Source: an uncultured Saprospiraceae bacterium
GTDB taxonomy: Bacteria; Bacteroidota; Bacteroidia; Chitinophagales; Saprospiraceae
Assembly: GCA_937918905.1 (NCBI GenBank)
Contig: CAKZSH010000150.1
Location: forward strand, 1 to 57,532
Length of the DNA stretch: 57,532 nt
Reading direction: 5' to 3'
Part shown: positions 1-8,572 of the stretch, in pieces
Numbering within the stretch: position 1 is the first letter of the stretch
Layout: each line of letters opens with the position of its first letter
The notes under the pieces: generated by a model
The model's database searches: none
Told to the model about the DNA's origin: nothing
What the model saw: only the letters and a program-made list of their open reading frames with translations
Made by a program: the position numbers and the translations under genes

Positions 1-18
1 ATTCTTTAACGAACCTCT

Positions 19-83
19 GACGCTTCGCTTGACGAACCACGAGTTCACAATATTTAGAACCGTGGTTCGTCAAGCGAAGCGTC
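19..83. repeat. Perfect 23-bp inverted repeat (family E)
   Basis: Positions 19-41 are the exact reverse complement of 61-83, with a 19-base spacer. The arms carry the phrase CGCTTCGCTTGACG. A related arm, CGCTGCGCTTGACG, forms the inverted repeat at 6674-6791. It sits just past the 3' end of mtnA (stop at 100-102, minus strand), so it may form a long hairpin in the mtnA 3' UTR. There is no clear U-tract. Confidence 0.85.
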
Positions 84-99
84 CGTGGTTCATTTTTTA

Positions 100-1188
100 T
101 CAATGAAATAATTTTATCAATCCTCTTCGACTTGCTTCACAAATACCTTGTTCCGTAATCAATCCAGTCACCAATCGAGCAGGTGTTACATCAAATGCAT
201 AATTAGCCGCAGGGCTTTCCGCAGGAGTCAATAATACTTTTTTAATCGTACCATCATGTTCCCCTTGAATATATTTTACTTCCTCCTCCCCTCTTAGTTC
301 TATCGGAATTTCTTTAATTCCATCACTAATCGAAAAATCAATACTACTCGAAGGCGCACCTACATAAAATGGGATTCCATTATCCTTTGCAGCCAATGCT
401 TTGAGGTACGTGCCTATCTTGTTACAAACATCGCCATCACGCGTCGTTCTATCCGTACCGACGAGCACCAAATCCACTTCGCCATGTTGCATCAAATGTC
501 CTCCAGCATTATCGGTAATTACAGTATGAGGAATTCCATGCTCTTTTAACTCAAAGGCAGTAATTCGAGCACCTTGATTTCGAGGGCGAGTTTCATCTAC
601 CCAAACATGCACAGGAATGCCTTTATCATGTGCAGCATAAATAGGCGCAGTTGCCGTTCCGTAATCAATACAAGCCAACCAACCTGCATTGCAATGTGTC
701 AAAATATTGACAGGTCGATGTTTTTTTTTATAAATTTTTTCAATCAAAGGAAAACCATATTCTCCGATTTTTCGACACCGTTCAATGCTCTCTTTTTTTA
801 TAGTCAAAGCATTTTCCAAAAGTGTAGCAGGTAAGCTTTTTGGATTATTAGAAAGTAAGGTCAATTGATAATCGACTGCCCAGGCCAAGTTGACAGCAGT
901 CGGTCGAGCTGATTTTAGTTTTTCAGCAGAAGCGATTACATATTTTGTAAACTCTTGATTATCAAAGGCTTCGAGTGCTGCAAAGTACATTCCAAAGGCA
1001 GCAGTCACTCCTATCAATGGTGCCCCTCTGACATGCATATCTTTAATGGCGATGAAAACATCATCGACAGATTTCAAATCTTCAATGACTAATTCATGAG
1101 GTAGCGCACGTTGGTCAATGATTTGAACAACCTGCTCATCGTCATCTTTTAGCCAAATTGTATGATGATGTTTACCATTTATTTTCAT
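100..1188 (-). CDS. mtnA: S-methyl-5-thioribose-1-phosphate isomerase
   Basis: This cytoplasmic enzyme of the methionine salvage pathway isomerises 5-methylthioribose-1-phosphate to the ribulose form. The 362 residues are the usual family length. The signature segments are in order: RGAPLIGVTAAFG near residues 54-66, THCNAG with the expected catalytic Cys166, and VGTDR with the expected acid Asp246, followed by the DGDVCNKIGT stretch. It belongs to the aIF-2B/MtnA fold, so a related sugar-phosphate isomerase (ribose-1,5-bisphosphate isomerase) is the main alternative, but the Cys/Asp pair and length favour MtnA. It is transcribed alone, divergently from the secreted hydrolase at 1325. No other salvage gene is in view. 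Confidence 0.93.
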   Translation of the reverse strand: MKINGKHHHTIWLKDDDEQVVQIIDQRALPHELVIEDLKSVDDVFIAIKDMHVRGAPLIGVTAAFGMYFAALEAFDNQEFTKYVIASAEKLKSARPTAVNLAWAVDYQLTLLSNNPKSLPATLLENALTIKKESIERCRKIGEYGFPLIEKIYKKKHRPVNILTHCNAGWLACIDYGTATAPIYAAHDKGIPVHVWVDETRPRNQGARITAFELKEHGIPHTVITDNAGGHLMQHGEVDLVLVGTDRTTRDGDVCNKIGTYLKALAAKDNGIPFYVGAPSSSIDFSISDGIKEIPIELRGEEEVKYIQGEHDGTIKKVLLTPAESPAANYAFDVTPARLVTGLITEQGICEASRRGLIKLFH

Positions 1189-1276
1189 AGATCGAATTTG
1201 ATATTGATTAAAATCAAAACTAATTGAAAATTCTAAATGCTTTATAGTATTTGCTATATTTATTTTTTTAATAATC

Positions 1277-1311
1277 GTTCATTGACAAATCTCGCAAATT
1301 TATCAATGAAC
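1277..1311. repeat. Short hairpin between divergent genes
   Basis: Arms 1277-1290 and 1298-1311 (14 nt, 13 paired) carry GTTCATTGACAAAT. A similar phrase (CTTTGACAAATTTCG) forms the hairpin at 4556-4620. It lies just upstream of the start at 1325, inside the divergent promoter region. Confidence 0.55.
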
Positions 1312-1324
1312 ATAAAAAATAAAT

Positions 1325-2764
1325 ATGTCCAAACAATTACCTCTTACACTCTTTTTAATTTTAAGTTCTTTTCATCTTGTTTTTTCTCAGGACTTAATTG
1401 ATTCAGAATATCTTGGTTTTCAAACTGGAGATAATTTAGCTGCACAATATGGTTTCAATATTTTTGATTTCGATGTCGATCATTATAAAATCGAATATAC
1501 CACTTTGGATGTTCAGGGCGTTTTGGATACCGCTTCTGGTTTACTTTCTATTCCCGAAGCAACCAATAAAGCTTTCCCTTTATTATGTTATCAACATGGT
1601 ACGATCGGTTCTAAAACTGATGTCCCTTCCAACTTACAAGGCGGTTATCAAGCTGCTGAAGTATGGGCAGGTGTAGGATATATTACTTTTGCTCCAGATT
1701 TTTTAGGACTAGGTGAAAGTAGAGGTTTTCATCCTTATGTACATCGACATTCCGAGGCTTCGGCTGCCATTGATATGAGGGCTGCAGTAATTACTTTTTT
1801 AAACAATAATGACATTCATTTCAATAATCAATTTTTTATAACAGGATATTCACAAGGAGGACATGCGGCGGCAGCTCTTCAACGTGAACTCGAAGAAAAT
1901 TATAGTTCAACAATTCCAGTTACAGCTTCTGCTCCGATGTCTGGCCCTTATAGTATTTCAGGAGTGATGAATGATTTTATGTTGTCGGAAGCACCGTACA
2001 ATTTTGTAGCATATTTACCATATACCATATTGAGTTATCAGACTGTATATGGAAATTTATTCAATAACCTTGAGGATACTTTTAAGCCTGACTACGCAGT
2101 AATTATTGAAGAATTTTATAATGGAAACATCACACTTGACAATCTAAATCAAACGCTGATGAGTATGTTAACTCAAGATTTTGGCGGGCCTATTACCATT
2201 AAAATGTTACAGGATTCTGTAATCGCTAATGTTTCTAATAATCCAAATCATCCTTTCAATATCGCACTTCGAGACAATGATGTTCATGACTGGGCACCAC
2301 AAGCTCCTACCCGACTTTACTATTGCCAAGCAGATGACCAAGTTCCTTTTATGAATGCCGTAGTGGCTGATTCTGTTATGAATGCTTTGGGAGCAATTGA
2401 TTTGGATGCATTGAATTTGAATTCTGATTTTGATCATGGAGAGTGCGTGACTCCTGCAATCTTTGCAGGATATATTTTCTTTGGTACTTTTCAACAGATT
2501 GATGATTTGACAAGTACCGAACAACTTACCATTGAAGATAATTTATCTATTTTTCCAAATCCTGCTAGCGATGTTTTTTTTATAAAAAATCAAAACGAAG
2601 AAGGGTTTTTACAACTATTCAATTCTAATGGAAGTTTATTGTTAGAAGAAAAAATAACGGAAGGTTTACATGAAGTCTCGACTGAGCACTTGCCGAAAGG
2701 AGTGTATTGGGTTAGGGTGAAATTTCAGGATGCGTTGGTGGGGAAAAAAGTTGTGATTCGGTAA
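1325..2764 (+). CDS. Secreted alpha/beta hydrolase with T9SS sorting domain
   Basis: A Sec signal peptide (about residues 1-21, ending VFSQ) leads into an alpha/beta-hydrolase fold resembling secretory lipases and cinnamoyl-type esterases. Visible elements are the oxyanion segment CYQHGTIG (88-95), the nucleophile elbow GYSQGGH with Ser176, an acid in QADDQVPF (Asp337 or Asp338), and DFDHGE with His371. About 70 C-terminal residues form a type A Por sorting domain (IFPNPASD near 409, ending in KGVYWVRV and KKVVIR). The protein should therefore cross the outer membrane by type IX secretion and act at the surface or outside. The substrate cannot be read from the sequence. It is a single gene; the next gene is 500 bp away. 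Confidence 0.88.
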   Translation: MSKQLPLTLFLILSSFHLVFSQDLIDSEYLGFQTGDNLAAQYGFNIFDFDVDHYKIEYTTLDVQGVLDTASGLLSIPEATNKAFPLLCYQHGTIGSKTDVPSNLQGGYQAAEVWAGVGYITFAPDFLGLGESRGFHPYVHRHSEASAAIDMRAAVITFLNNNDIHFNNQFFITGYSQGGHAAAALQRELEENYSSTIPVTASAPMSGPYSISGVMNDFMLSEAPYNFVAYLPYTILSYQTVYGNLFNNLEDTFKPDYAVIIEEFYNGNITLDNLNQTLMSMLTQDFGGPITIKMLQDSVIANVSNNPNHPFNIALRDNDVHDWAPQAPTRLYYCQADDQVPFMNAVVADSVMNALGAIDLDALNLNSDFDHGECVTPAIFAGYIFFGTFQQIDDLTSTEQLTIEDNLSIFPNPASDVFFIKNQNEEGFLQLFNSNGSLLLEEKITEGLHEVSTEHLPKGVYWVRVKFQDALVGKKVVIR

Positions 2765-3268
2765 TTTTTGAGTTGTCGAATATTTTGAAATGAATATCGA
2801 ATATTGGTGATTCACCATTCGTGTTTTGATTTTGATTGACATTTTGATTTTGATTTTGATTATTAAAACTTAAATGAATAATTAACTGATGTTACGCAAA
2901 AAATATAATAATCTAGTTTCGAAATTATATTGAGTATTGAGAATGGTTCGTAGTACCAATACTTAATACCCACAATCTCAAATCAAATTATCCGCAACTT
3001 GAATTAATTAAGAGAAGGAATAAAAAATCTTCCACCTACTGGATTTTCTACCACAACTGCTTGTCCATTAACAGAACTATAATTTTTTAGAAAAAATTAT
3101 CCACTTTTATTTTTAAGGTTAAACACCTGATAATCAATCCTTTACGACATATAACGAAAAATTCTATTTGGGTTTTTTAAAAAATAACAGGTTTACATTT
3201 TGAAAAATGATGATTAGTAGATTAAGAAGCAGAGTGATTTGAGATTTGATGACTAAAAAAATTACCCT
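2765..3268. other. Intergenic region with repeat fragments, no gene seen
   Basis: These 504 bases hold no convincing coding sequence. They contain one arm of the TTTTGATTTTGATTGACATT repeat (about 2824-2862, family C) next to a small GGTGATTCACC hairpin. They also contain an inverted repeat at 2930-2981 (family H, see separate entry) and, at about 2988-3002, a TTATCCGCAACTTGA phrase that recurs inverted at about 48235-48250. The rest is A/T-rich with no recognised terminator. Confidence 0.6.
2930..2981. repeat. Imperfect inverted repeat (family H)
   Basis: The left arm at 2930-2947 (TTGAGTATTGAGAATGGT) pairs imperfectly with 2955-2981 (ACCAATACTTAATACC onward to CTCAA). The same wording appears in the inverted repeat at 23250-23331 between clpP and tig, so the two are probably copies of one family. 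Confidence 0.5.
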
Positions 3269-3805
3269 ATGAAAAACCCTATTTTGTTCCTTGCGATTTT
3301 GCTTTTAGCATCCTGTCATTCCCAGTACAACCCTAATGAAAAAATAACCGTAAAATTAGCTTCTGCAGCTATGCCCCTCAACACTAATGACACACAAAAT
3401 TTAAAAGATGGTTGGTATTCTGAGTTAAATGAAATCTCAGGATTCGAAAATTACGAAGAGGAAAATGGAATTCTTTTAGGCAAAAAACTTTCAATTGGAA
3501 CTTATGTCAATCTTAAAAATCGAAAAGAAAAATTGCTTATCCTAGAAGAAATTCGTCATCAAAAAAATGGAGAAGCGATGTTTCGACAATTAGATTCCAA
3601 AAAGATTGTTTTGAAACAAGATCAATTTATCACAACAGACTTTTGTAGTTCAGAAAGAATCAATGGTCAAATCATTGCTATCTACGAAGGAGGAAACGAA
3701 ACGGAACCTTCAGAAAATATTATAAAAGCATGGTTGGTCAATCAGAAAACCTTACAGTTAAATTCGATCTCAACTAAAGATATTAATTGCGAATTGATTT
3801 ATTAG
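3269..3805 (+). CDS. Predicted lipoprotein, unknown function
   Basis: 178 residues. A hydrophobic leader ends in LLLASC, a lipobox with lipidation at Cys16, so the mature protein is predicted to be membrane-anchored. The mature part has no motif I recognise. It is mixed alpha/beta, with a GWYSELNEISGFENYEEENG segment (48-67) and two further cysteines near residues 129 and 174. The neighbours are unrelated, and it is followed by the family A palindrome at 3903-3988. Coding is supported by length, the lipobox and normal codon use. The function is unknown. Confidence 0.75.
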   Translation: MKNPILFLAILLLASCHSQYNPNEKITVKLASAAMPLNTNDTQNLKDGWYSELNEISGFENYEEENGILLGKKLSIGTYVNLKNRKEKLLILEEIRHQKNGEAMFRQLDSKKIVLKQDQFITTDFCSSERINGQIIAIYEGGNETEPSENIIKAWLVNQKTLQLNSISTKDINCELIY

Positions 3806-3902
3806 TGAAATATAACGCATGTGTTTTTTGTAAAAAAAATTAAGTTAAACAGTTTGAAAGTAAAACTGTTTTGTTCATCTTACAAATTGAAAAAGAATTT
3901 AT

Positions 3903-3988
3903 TAGCCGCAGATTCACGCTGATTTTTTATGATTTCCGATAATTGCGATAGAAGAAAATCATAAAAAATCAGCGTAAATCTGCGGCTA
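3903..3988 (+). repeat. Family A palindromic repeat, copy 1
   Basis: Arms 3903-3935 and 3956-3988 match at 32 of 33 positions. They start with TAGCCGCAGATTCACGCTGA and continue into TTTTTTATGATTT. The 20-base spacer contains a GCGATAGAA-like core. Other copies are at 25971-26074, 37945-38098 and 56633-56734, all in the same orientation. All four follow a plus-strand gene. Confidence 0.9.
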
Positions 3989-4007
3989 TAAAAAAATCAC
4001 AAAACAC

Positions 4008-4544
4008 ATGAGTGCTTCACAAGAAATGCCCTATTTCATCAACCCTTCTAAAAACTTAGGAGTTGATGAAAAAAAGGCAGCCTACGAAATGGCCGTAATG
4101 GCAATTGATGCCAATTTAGATTCGGAATCTCATATGATTCTTAAAATGTCTACGATCAATTGTATATTGAAAACATACCTACCCTATTATTATTGGGTTG
4201 GATTTTACTTGGTACACGAAGGAAAATTGATAGTTGGTCCTTATCAAGGTACTTTAGGATGTCTGCATATTGATTTTTCAAAAGGAGTATGTGGAAAAGC
4301 TGCAAGAGAGGAAAAAACACAACTAGTTGCAGATGTACATGCATTGGCTCAAGGTACTGCACACATCGCCTGTGATCCAAATTCGCAATCAGAAATTGTT
4401 GTCCCTGTTTTTGATAATGATAAAAAATTGATTGCAGTTTTTGATGTTGATAGTTCTTTAAAAAATTCTTTCGATGAAATAGATCAACAGTTTTTGGAAG
4501 CAATTTTAGAACGGCATTTTACCAAAAGACCTTTAGAGAATTAA
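4008..4544 (+). CDS. msrC: Free methionine-(R)-sulfoxide reductase (GAF fold)
   Basis: This small cytoplasmic GAF-domain enzyme reduces free L-methionine-R-sulfoxide, a repair step after oxidative damage. The 178 residues cover one GAF domain. All three family cysteines are present: LGCLHIDF (Cys85), GVCGKAA (Cys95) and HIACDPNSQSEI (Cys122), together with the typical ADVHALAQ and VVPVFD segments. The N-terminus PYYYWVGFYL also fits. The family uses thioredoxin as reductant. The start at 4008 follows the family A palindrome by 19 bases, so the promoter must lie in or before that repeat, or the gene is co-transcribed with the upstream lipoprotein. Confidence 0.92.
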   Translation: MSASQEMPYFINPSKNLGVDEKKAAYEMAVMAIDANLDSESHMILKMSTINCILKTYLPYYYWVGFYLVHEGKLIVGPYQGTLGCLHIDFSKGVCGKAAREEKTQLVADVHALAQGTAHIACDPNSQSEIVVPVFDNDKKLIAVFDVDSSLKNSFDEIDQQFLEAILERHFTKRPLEN

Positions 4545-4862
4545 AGAAAATCGTTCTTTGACAAATTTCGTGGTCAGGTAAAAATTAAAAGCCTGGCTCA
4601 AAACACGGAATTTGTGAAAGCCAAGAAAATTAGCGTTGATTACTTTCTCCTTATAGAAAACCATACGTCCAATAGCCGACATTATAACAATATACAAACA
4701 AAACAAATATTCAAAAAAAAAATACGTATACCGCTCTTATGTTAAAATGAACCGTTACATAAATCACTTTTCCAAAAAAAGATTTTTTCAAACTTTCAAT
4801 ACCTAGATATTGTATATTTGAGGTAAACTGATTTTAATCACTTACTGATACACTATACAATT
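4545..4862. other. Intergenic region with hairpin and promoter-like element
   Basis: There is no coding sequence. Directly after msrC an imperfect hairpin pairs 4556-4572 with 4604-4620 (15 of 17), with an inner CAGG/CCTG stem; it could end msrC transcription. The distal part carries a TATATTTG element (see separate entry). The rest is A/T-rich. Confidence 0.55.
4813..4820 (+). promoter_or_regulatory. Bacteroidota-type -7 element (TATATTTG)
   Basis: TATATTTG matches the TAnnTTTG consensus of the Bacteroidota primary sigma factor and lies 42 bases before the ATG at 4863. No good TTTG -33 element is seen about 20 bases upstream; the region is TTCAAAC. Confidence 0.4.
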
Positions 4863-5225
4863 ATGTTTTTGAATTGGTCTAAATTTAACACGCCATACCG
4901 TGAGCGGTATATAAAAAACAAAGTGCCAGCAACCTCTGGTATTTATCTACTTTATGTTCTTATGGAAAATAATAAATGGGACTGCTTTTATATTGGCAGT
5001 ACTGAGAATTTACATGAGAGCATGATGCAACATTTGGAAACTAATCAAGATCCTCAAATTGAGGAAAATCTCAAAAGCTACATTTGTGGATTTGAGTATG
5101 CACCACTAGAAAGTGATGAAGAGAGAGCTTCTGCATTAAAATATCTTTTTGATAAATTAAAACCTGGATGTATGGATGATCCTGGAGGGAAAGGAAAGCG
5201 GGTTAATTATGCAAGAAGTTGGTAA
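4863..5225 (+). CDS. Degenerate GIY-YIG domain protein
   Basis: 120 residues with a recognisable GIY-YIG nuclease core: GIYLL at residues 26-30, then FYIGSTENL at 42-50, and a helical region with ASALKYLFDKLKPG that fits the end of the fold. The helix after YIG normally reads NLxxRLxxH, with an essential Arg. Here it reads NLHESMMQH, so the Arg position is Ser. The protein may be a non-catalytic DNA-binding relative, or a divergent member using another residue. It is a single gene with its own promoter-like element and a strong terminator. It is probably cytoplasmic and its role is unknown. Confidence 0.7.
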   Translation: MFLNWSKFNTPYRERYIKNKVPATSGIYLLYVLMENNKWDCFYIGSTENLHESMMQHLETNQDPQIEENLKSYICGFEYAPLESDEERASALKYLFDKLKPGCMDDPGGKGKRVNYARSW

Positions 5226-5261
5226 TTACGGAAAGTTTATCTCCCTTATATATTTTATTTT

Positions 5262-5295
5262 AAAACCGTCAGATGCTTTTGTTTCTGACGGTTTT
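5262..5295 (+). terminator. Intrinsic terminator after the GIY-YIG gene
   Basis: A perfect 12-bp stem, AAAACCGTCAGA (5262-5273) with TCTGACGGTTTT (5284-5295), a 10-base loop and a following T-rich run. Its A-rich 5' side makes it potentially bidirectional. Confidence 0.85.
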
Positions 5296-5387
5296 GTTGT
5301 TTTTGGATAAAAAATTCGTCCCTTTCAATACACTTATATGACCTAATCTTATATTTTGCCTATTCTGCATTATTTTTGTGGAATACT

Positions 5388-5562
5388 TTAAGGGAGTAGG
5401 AAATAAATAACCTCCCCATCTGAAGGCTTCTTTTTCAATATGATTTCGCTTCGCTATGAAAAAATGAAGCCGTACCGAAGGGTATGCCTTAATTTTTTCA
5501 TTTCCTCATATTAAGAAATAATCTCTTCATACGGGTAGGTTATTTAATTCCTACTCCCTTAA
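5388..5562. repeat. Long nested palindrome upstream of the Omp28-like gene
   Basis: The outer arms TTAAGGGAGTAGGAAATAAA+TAACCT (5388-5413) and 5537-5562 match at 25 of 26 positions. The interior holds a second imperfect inverted repeat (about 5456-5475 against 5480-5502, ATGAAAAAAT with ATTTTTTCAT). The whole 175-base unit could fold into a branched cruciform. It lies 45 bases before the start at 5608, between two plus-strand genes. Confidence 0.8.
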
Positions 5563-5607
5563 TAAAAAAATTACATTTCTGAATTAATAACAATTAAATC
5601 AATCCAC

Positions 5608-6657
5608 ATGAAAAAGAAACTTTTACTCTTTTCTCTTCTTTTTATTTTTTCACTTCAAATATTTGCGCAAGTTCCTCAAGAACAGCGTAGTCTATTGATT
5701 AAAGTATCTGCCACATGGTGTCCACCTTGTGGAGGATGGGCATGGGATATGTTTGAAAACCTTGTTGAAGACAATCAAGACAATGCGGTTTTGATTACTG
5801 CCCATTACTCTGGTGACTTATTTAATGTTTCTGCTGATGAGATGGCAGCTAATGTGAATGCAGCTTTTCAACCTTCTTTTTTCCTAAACAATGTACATCA
5901 AAGTATTACATCAGGTAATGCGAGTACAAAAAGAACAACTATTAAAGATGCAGTAGATGCGAATGCATTAGAAATGCCTCTTGCTAACGTTGGTATAAAT
6001 GTTACTCATATTGCTTCCACAGAAGAATTGCAATTCAATACTACCACTAAATTTTTTCAGGATGCAACGGGAGAATATTATGTAGCAAGTTATATTGTTG
6101 AAAATGAAGTGGTGAACCAACAAGCAGGACAAGGTGCTGACGCTATTCATGAAAAGATATTGAGAGGTAGTGTTACTTCTGAAACTTTTGGAGAGCTAGT
6201 CGTAAATGGTGCAGTTGCTACTGGCGCAGAAGTTGAGCATAACAATACTATTACAATAGATGCAGATTGGAACATTGACCATCTGGAATTCGTTTCCATT
6301 ATTTGGAAAAAAGAAAACGATGAGTATCAATTTGTCAATGCCAATATTACAACGGATTTTACAATAGGTGTAGGTGCTGATGATCTCAATACATTAGTTA
6401 GCGCAATGAAAGTTCACCCAACTGTAACTTCTACAACTGCAAACGTAACAATTGATTTGGAAAATGAAATTCAAAATGCAACGCTTGAATTATATGATTT
6501 TTCTGGAAAAAAAGTAGAGGTGATTTTTCAAGGTCAAATAGGAATTGGAAACTCTACTTTTACAATTGAAAAATCTTCTGGTATGACGAAAGGAATGTAC
6601 TTAGTAGTTTTACAAACTGAAGCAGGTGCAATTACTAGGAAAGTTATTTTTGAATAA
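5608..6657 (+). CDS. Omp28-like secreted protein with CxxC thioredoxin fold and T9SS domain
   Basis: 349 residues. A signal peptide (1-20, ending IFAQ) is followed by a thioredoxin-like start, ATWCPPCGGW, with the CxxC at Cys38/Cys41. A beta-rich part of the kind found in Omp28-related outer-membrane proteins comes next, and the last ~75 residues form a type A sorting domain (MKVHPT.. KGMYLVVL.. TRKVIFE). It is predicted to be exported by type IX secretion and displayed or released. A thiol-disulfide role is possible from the CPPC motif, but the substrate is unknown. It converges with the gene at 6863, and the shared gap holds a bidirectional terminator. Confidence 0.85.
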   Translation: MKKKLLLFSLLFIFSLQIFAQVPQEQRSLLIKVSATWCPPCGGWAWDMFENLVEDNQDNAVLITAHYSGDLFNVSADEMAANVNAAFQPSFFLNNVHQSITSGNASTKRTTIKDAVDANALEMPLANVGINVTHIASTEELQFNTTTKFFQDATGEYYVASYIVENEVVNQQAGQGADAIHEKILRGSVTSETFGELVVNGAVATGAEVEHNNTITIDADWNIDHLEFVSIIWKKENDEYQFVNANITTDFTIGVGADDLNTLVSAMKVHPTVTSTTANVTIDLENEIQNATLELYDFSGKKVEVIFQGQIGIGNSTFTIEKSSGMTKGMYLVVLQTEAGAITRKVIFE

Positions 6658-6673
6658 TAGTTTGACGTACGTT

Positions 6674-6791
6674 CGCTGCGCTTGACGTTTTACTTACGAC
6701 GGGACAAGTTGTCAAATAAAAAAACTCATTGCAAGTTAATTTTGCAATGAGTTTTTTTTTATCAAAAATTTTCGAAACGTCAAGCGCAGCG
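6674..6791. repeat. Inverted repeat (family E) enclosing a terminator
   Basis: Positions 6674-6690 are the exact reverse complement of 6775-6791 (17 bp, CGCTGCGCTTGACGTTT). The spacer contains the terminator at 6721-6755. After the right arm, TACGTCAA-like words repeat up to 6855. The wording is close to the inverted repeat at 19-83. Confidence 0.75.
6721..6760. terminator. Bidirectional terminator between convergent genes
   Basis: A perfect 14-bp stem, AAAACTCATTGCAA (6721-6734) with TTGCAATGAGTTTT (6742-6755), followed by a T-run on the plus strand and flanked by A's that give a U-run on the minus strand. It serves the genes ending at 6657 and 6863. Confidence 0.88.
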
Positions 6792-6862
6792 TCCGTAGAG
6801 AGCGCAGGGAACATACGTCAAACGAAGTGTACGTCAATCCCGAAGTTCGGGAGTACGTCCTA

Positions 6863-8572
6863 TTATTCTTCCTCAGAAGATGCTTTCACTTCTTTCCCAC
6901 CATCTAATTCATCTTGCCATTTCTTTAATTCATCCCACTTTCCGTGGGCAGCAAGATCAGCTTGTTTAGGCCAAGTAGTAGGATCATGAGCTTTGTACCG
7001 ATTGCCCGCTTCAGCAAGTATACCTTTTACTTTATCAGCATCCGTTGCAGCTAAACCAGCAAAAGTAGTGATCCCTGCAGCATTGAGTAACTGCTCAATT
7101 TTAGGGCCAATTCCTTCCACCATTTTTAAGTCATCTTTAGTTGCAAAATCAGCAATCTTAGTGGTTTCAGTTACAGGTGCTTCTTTCGATTCTGCTTTAG
7201 GTGTTTCTTCTGATGTAGTTTCTTTTTCATTGAATTGCTCTACAGCTTCATCAATTTTTTCACTAACTACATGAGCCACCGCTTTAACAGTATCTACTAC
7301 ATCTTCCAATGTTTCTTCAATAGTCGTAACTATTTTGTCAGCAACCGTTTCTTCCTCTGCTGCTGTAGGTTCTTTTTTACCTTTTAATACTTCAGCAGCT
7401 TTTTCCAATTTATCAGAATCATCGGCTCTAGCAGCTTCTCTCTCTTGAATTTCAGCTTTTATCTTTTGCGCAGCAGCTTCTTTAGCGACTCTTACTTTAT
7501 CACGTTCAGCACGTTGAGCATCTTTTTCTTTTTGAGATTCCATGCGTTTTTCCAAATCAGTTTTGGTCTGCAACATTTCTCCCAATTTTTCTTCCTTAGA
7601 ACGAATTCGCTCTTTTATCATCATCATCTTTGCTTCTCTCAGTTGAGCTTCCAATTGCCCAACCGCAGAATTACTCACTCGCTTATCTTGAAAATCTAAT
7701 TCTTTTTTATCTCGATTGATGGATTGCTCCATCTTTCCTAAAGCATTGATTAAGCCATCATATCTTCTCTTCAATCTTTCTGAAGGAGAGGTATTGCCAG
7801 CTTTGGAATCACCTCCATATCTTTTAGTTTTTACTTCTTTGAATAGTCCATCCAGTTGATCCCACACACTACTCCGATGATCTCTCGTCAACTTCGTATC
7901 TCTGAATTTGCGTTGCACATTTTTCAAATCCTCAAAAATTCCATTGAGGTTCAAACCTTTTTCCAAACGCTCTTTGATACCACCAAGGGTCTCTTTAAAT
8001 TCATTGAGGTGTTGCTCCGAAACTGTTTGGAATTCTTTATCCAAAGTTTTCCGCATATCCTTCATTTTCCCAAACAAATCGTTCGTAGTGTTTTTCAATT
8101 CATCAGCATGCTCTCGAAATAAATTTCGCTCACGCATTTGATCTTGCACCTTTGCCCAAAATCCTTTGAGCTCTTCCCAAACTTCTCCGCTATAACCTGA
8201 TAGTTGTTCGACTCGCTCTTTTAGGTCTTGCAACTCTGCTTGATAAGTTTCATTCAACTTAGAAGATAGCACGATAAAATGCCATTCCGTTTGTGCACGG
8301 TTAATGAGATCACTTCGTTCTACTTTTAAGTCTTCAGGTAATAAACTTTCCGTAACGGAAAGTACTTTTTCTTGATGGGTATGTCCTTCAGGAAAAGGGA
8401 CATCTGTTCCATTTCGCCACTCATTAAGCATTTTTTGAGAAAAATCTTCTGTAGCGATGGCTTCAGGAAATGTGTAAAGGTCAACTTTATTGGCCTTTGG
8501 TTGTAATCGCAATGCAATTAAAACTCTTTCATCTTGGGCGTTTCTGCCCCAAAGTACTAATTTGGTCTTCAT
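6863..8572 (-). CDS. Long coiled-coil protein with DUF349-like repeats and C-terminal HhH domain
   Basis: 569 residues, no signal peptide. An N-terminal ~100-residue globular part (MKTKLVLWGRNAQDERVLIA) is followed by helical repeats. Two of these read like DUF349 units, for example KNVQRKFRDTKLTRDHRSSVW and FWAKVQDQMRERNLFREHAD. A charged coiled coil follows, then an Ala/Glu-rich linker (about 380-475), and finally a helix-hairpin-helix-type domain from residue 480 (DDLKMVEGIGPKIEQLL) with a WDELKKWQDEL helix. The HhH part is like the DUF4332 or RuvA-type fold that in other proteins binds DNA or partners. The role is unknown; a cytoplasmic scaffold is plausible. It is a single gene between two inverted repeats. 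Confidence 0.75.
   Translation of the reverse strand: MKTKLVLWGRNAQDERVLIALRLQPKANKVDLYTFPEAIATEDFSQKMLNEWRNGTDVPFPEGHTHQEKVLSVTESLLPEDLKVERSDLINRAQTEWHFIVLSSKLNETYQAELQDLKERVEQLSGYSGEVWEELKGFWAKVQDQMRERNLFREHADELKNTTNDLFGKMKDMRKTLDKEFQTVSEQHLNEFKETLGGIKERLEKGLNLNGIFEDLKNVQRKFRDTKLTRDHRSSVWDQLDGLFKEVKTKRYGGDSKAGNTSPSERLKRRYDGLINALGKMEQSINRDKKELDFQDKRVSNSAVGQLEAQLREAKMMMIKERIRSKEEKLGEMLQTKTDLEKRMESQKEKDAQRAERDKVRVAKEAAAQKIKAEIQEREAARADDSDKLEKAAEVLKGKKEPTAAEEETVADKIVTTIEETLEDVVDTVKAVAHVVSEKIDEAVEQFNEKETTSEETPKAESKEAPVTETTKIADFATKDDLKMVEGIGPKIEQLLNAAGITTFAGLAATDADKVKGILAEAGNRYKAHDPTTWPKQADLAAHGKWDELKKWQDELDGGKEVKASSEEE

Noticed and set aside
3903-3988. CRISPR array
   Set aside because: The repeats are dispersed inverted pairs many kilobases apart, not short direct repeats with regular spacers, and no cas gene is present.
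7908-8141. Antisense open frames inside the coiled-coil gene
   Set aside because: They are shadows of a real gene with strong codon bias. No independent start signals or domains.
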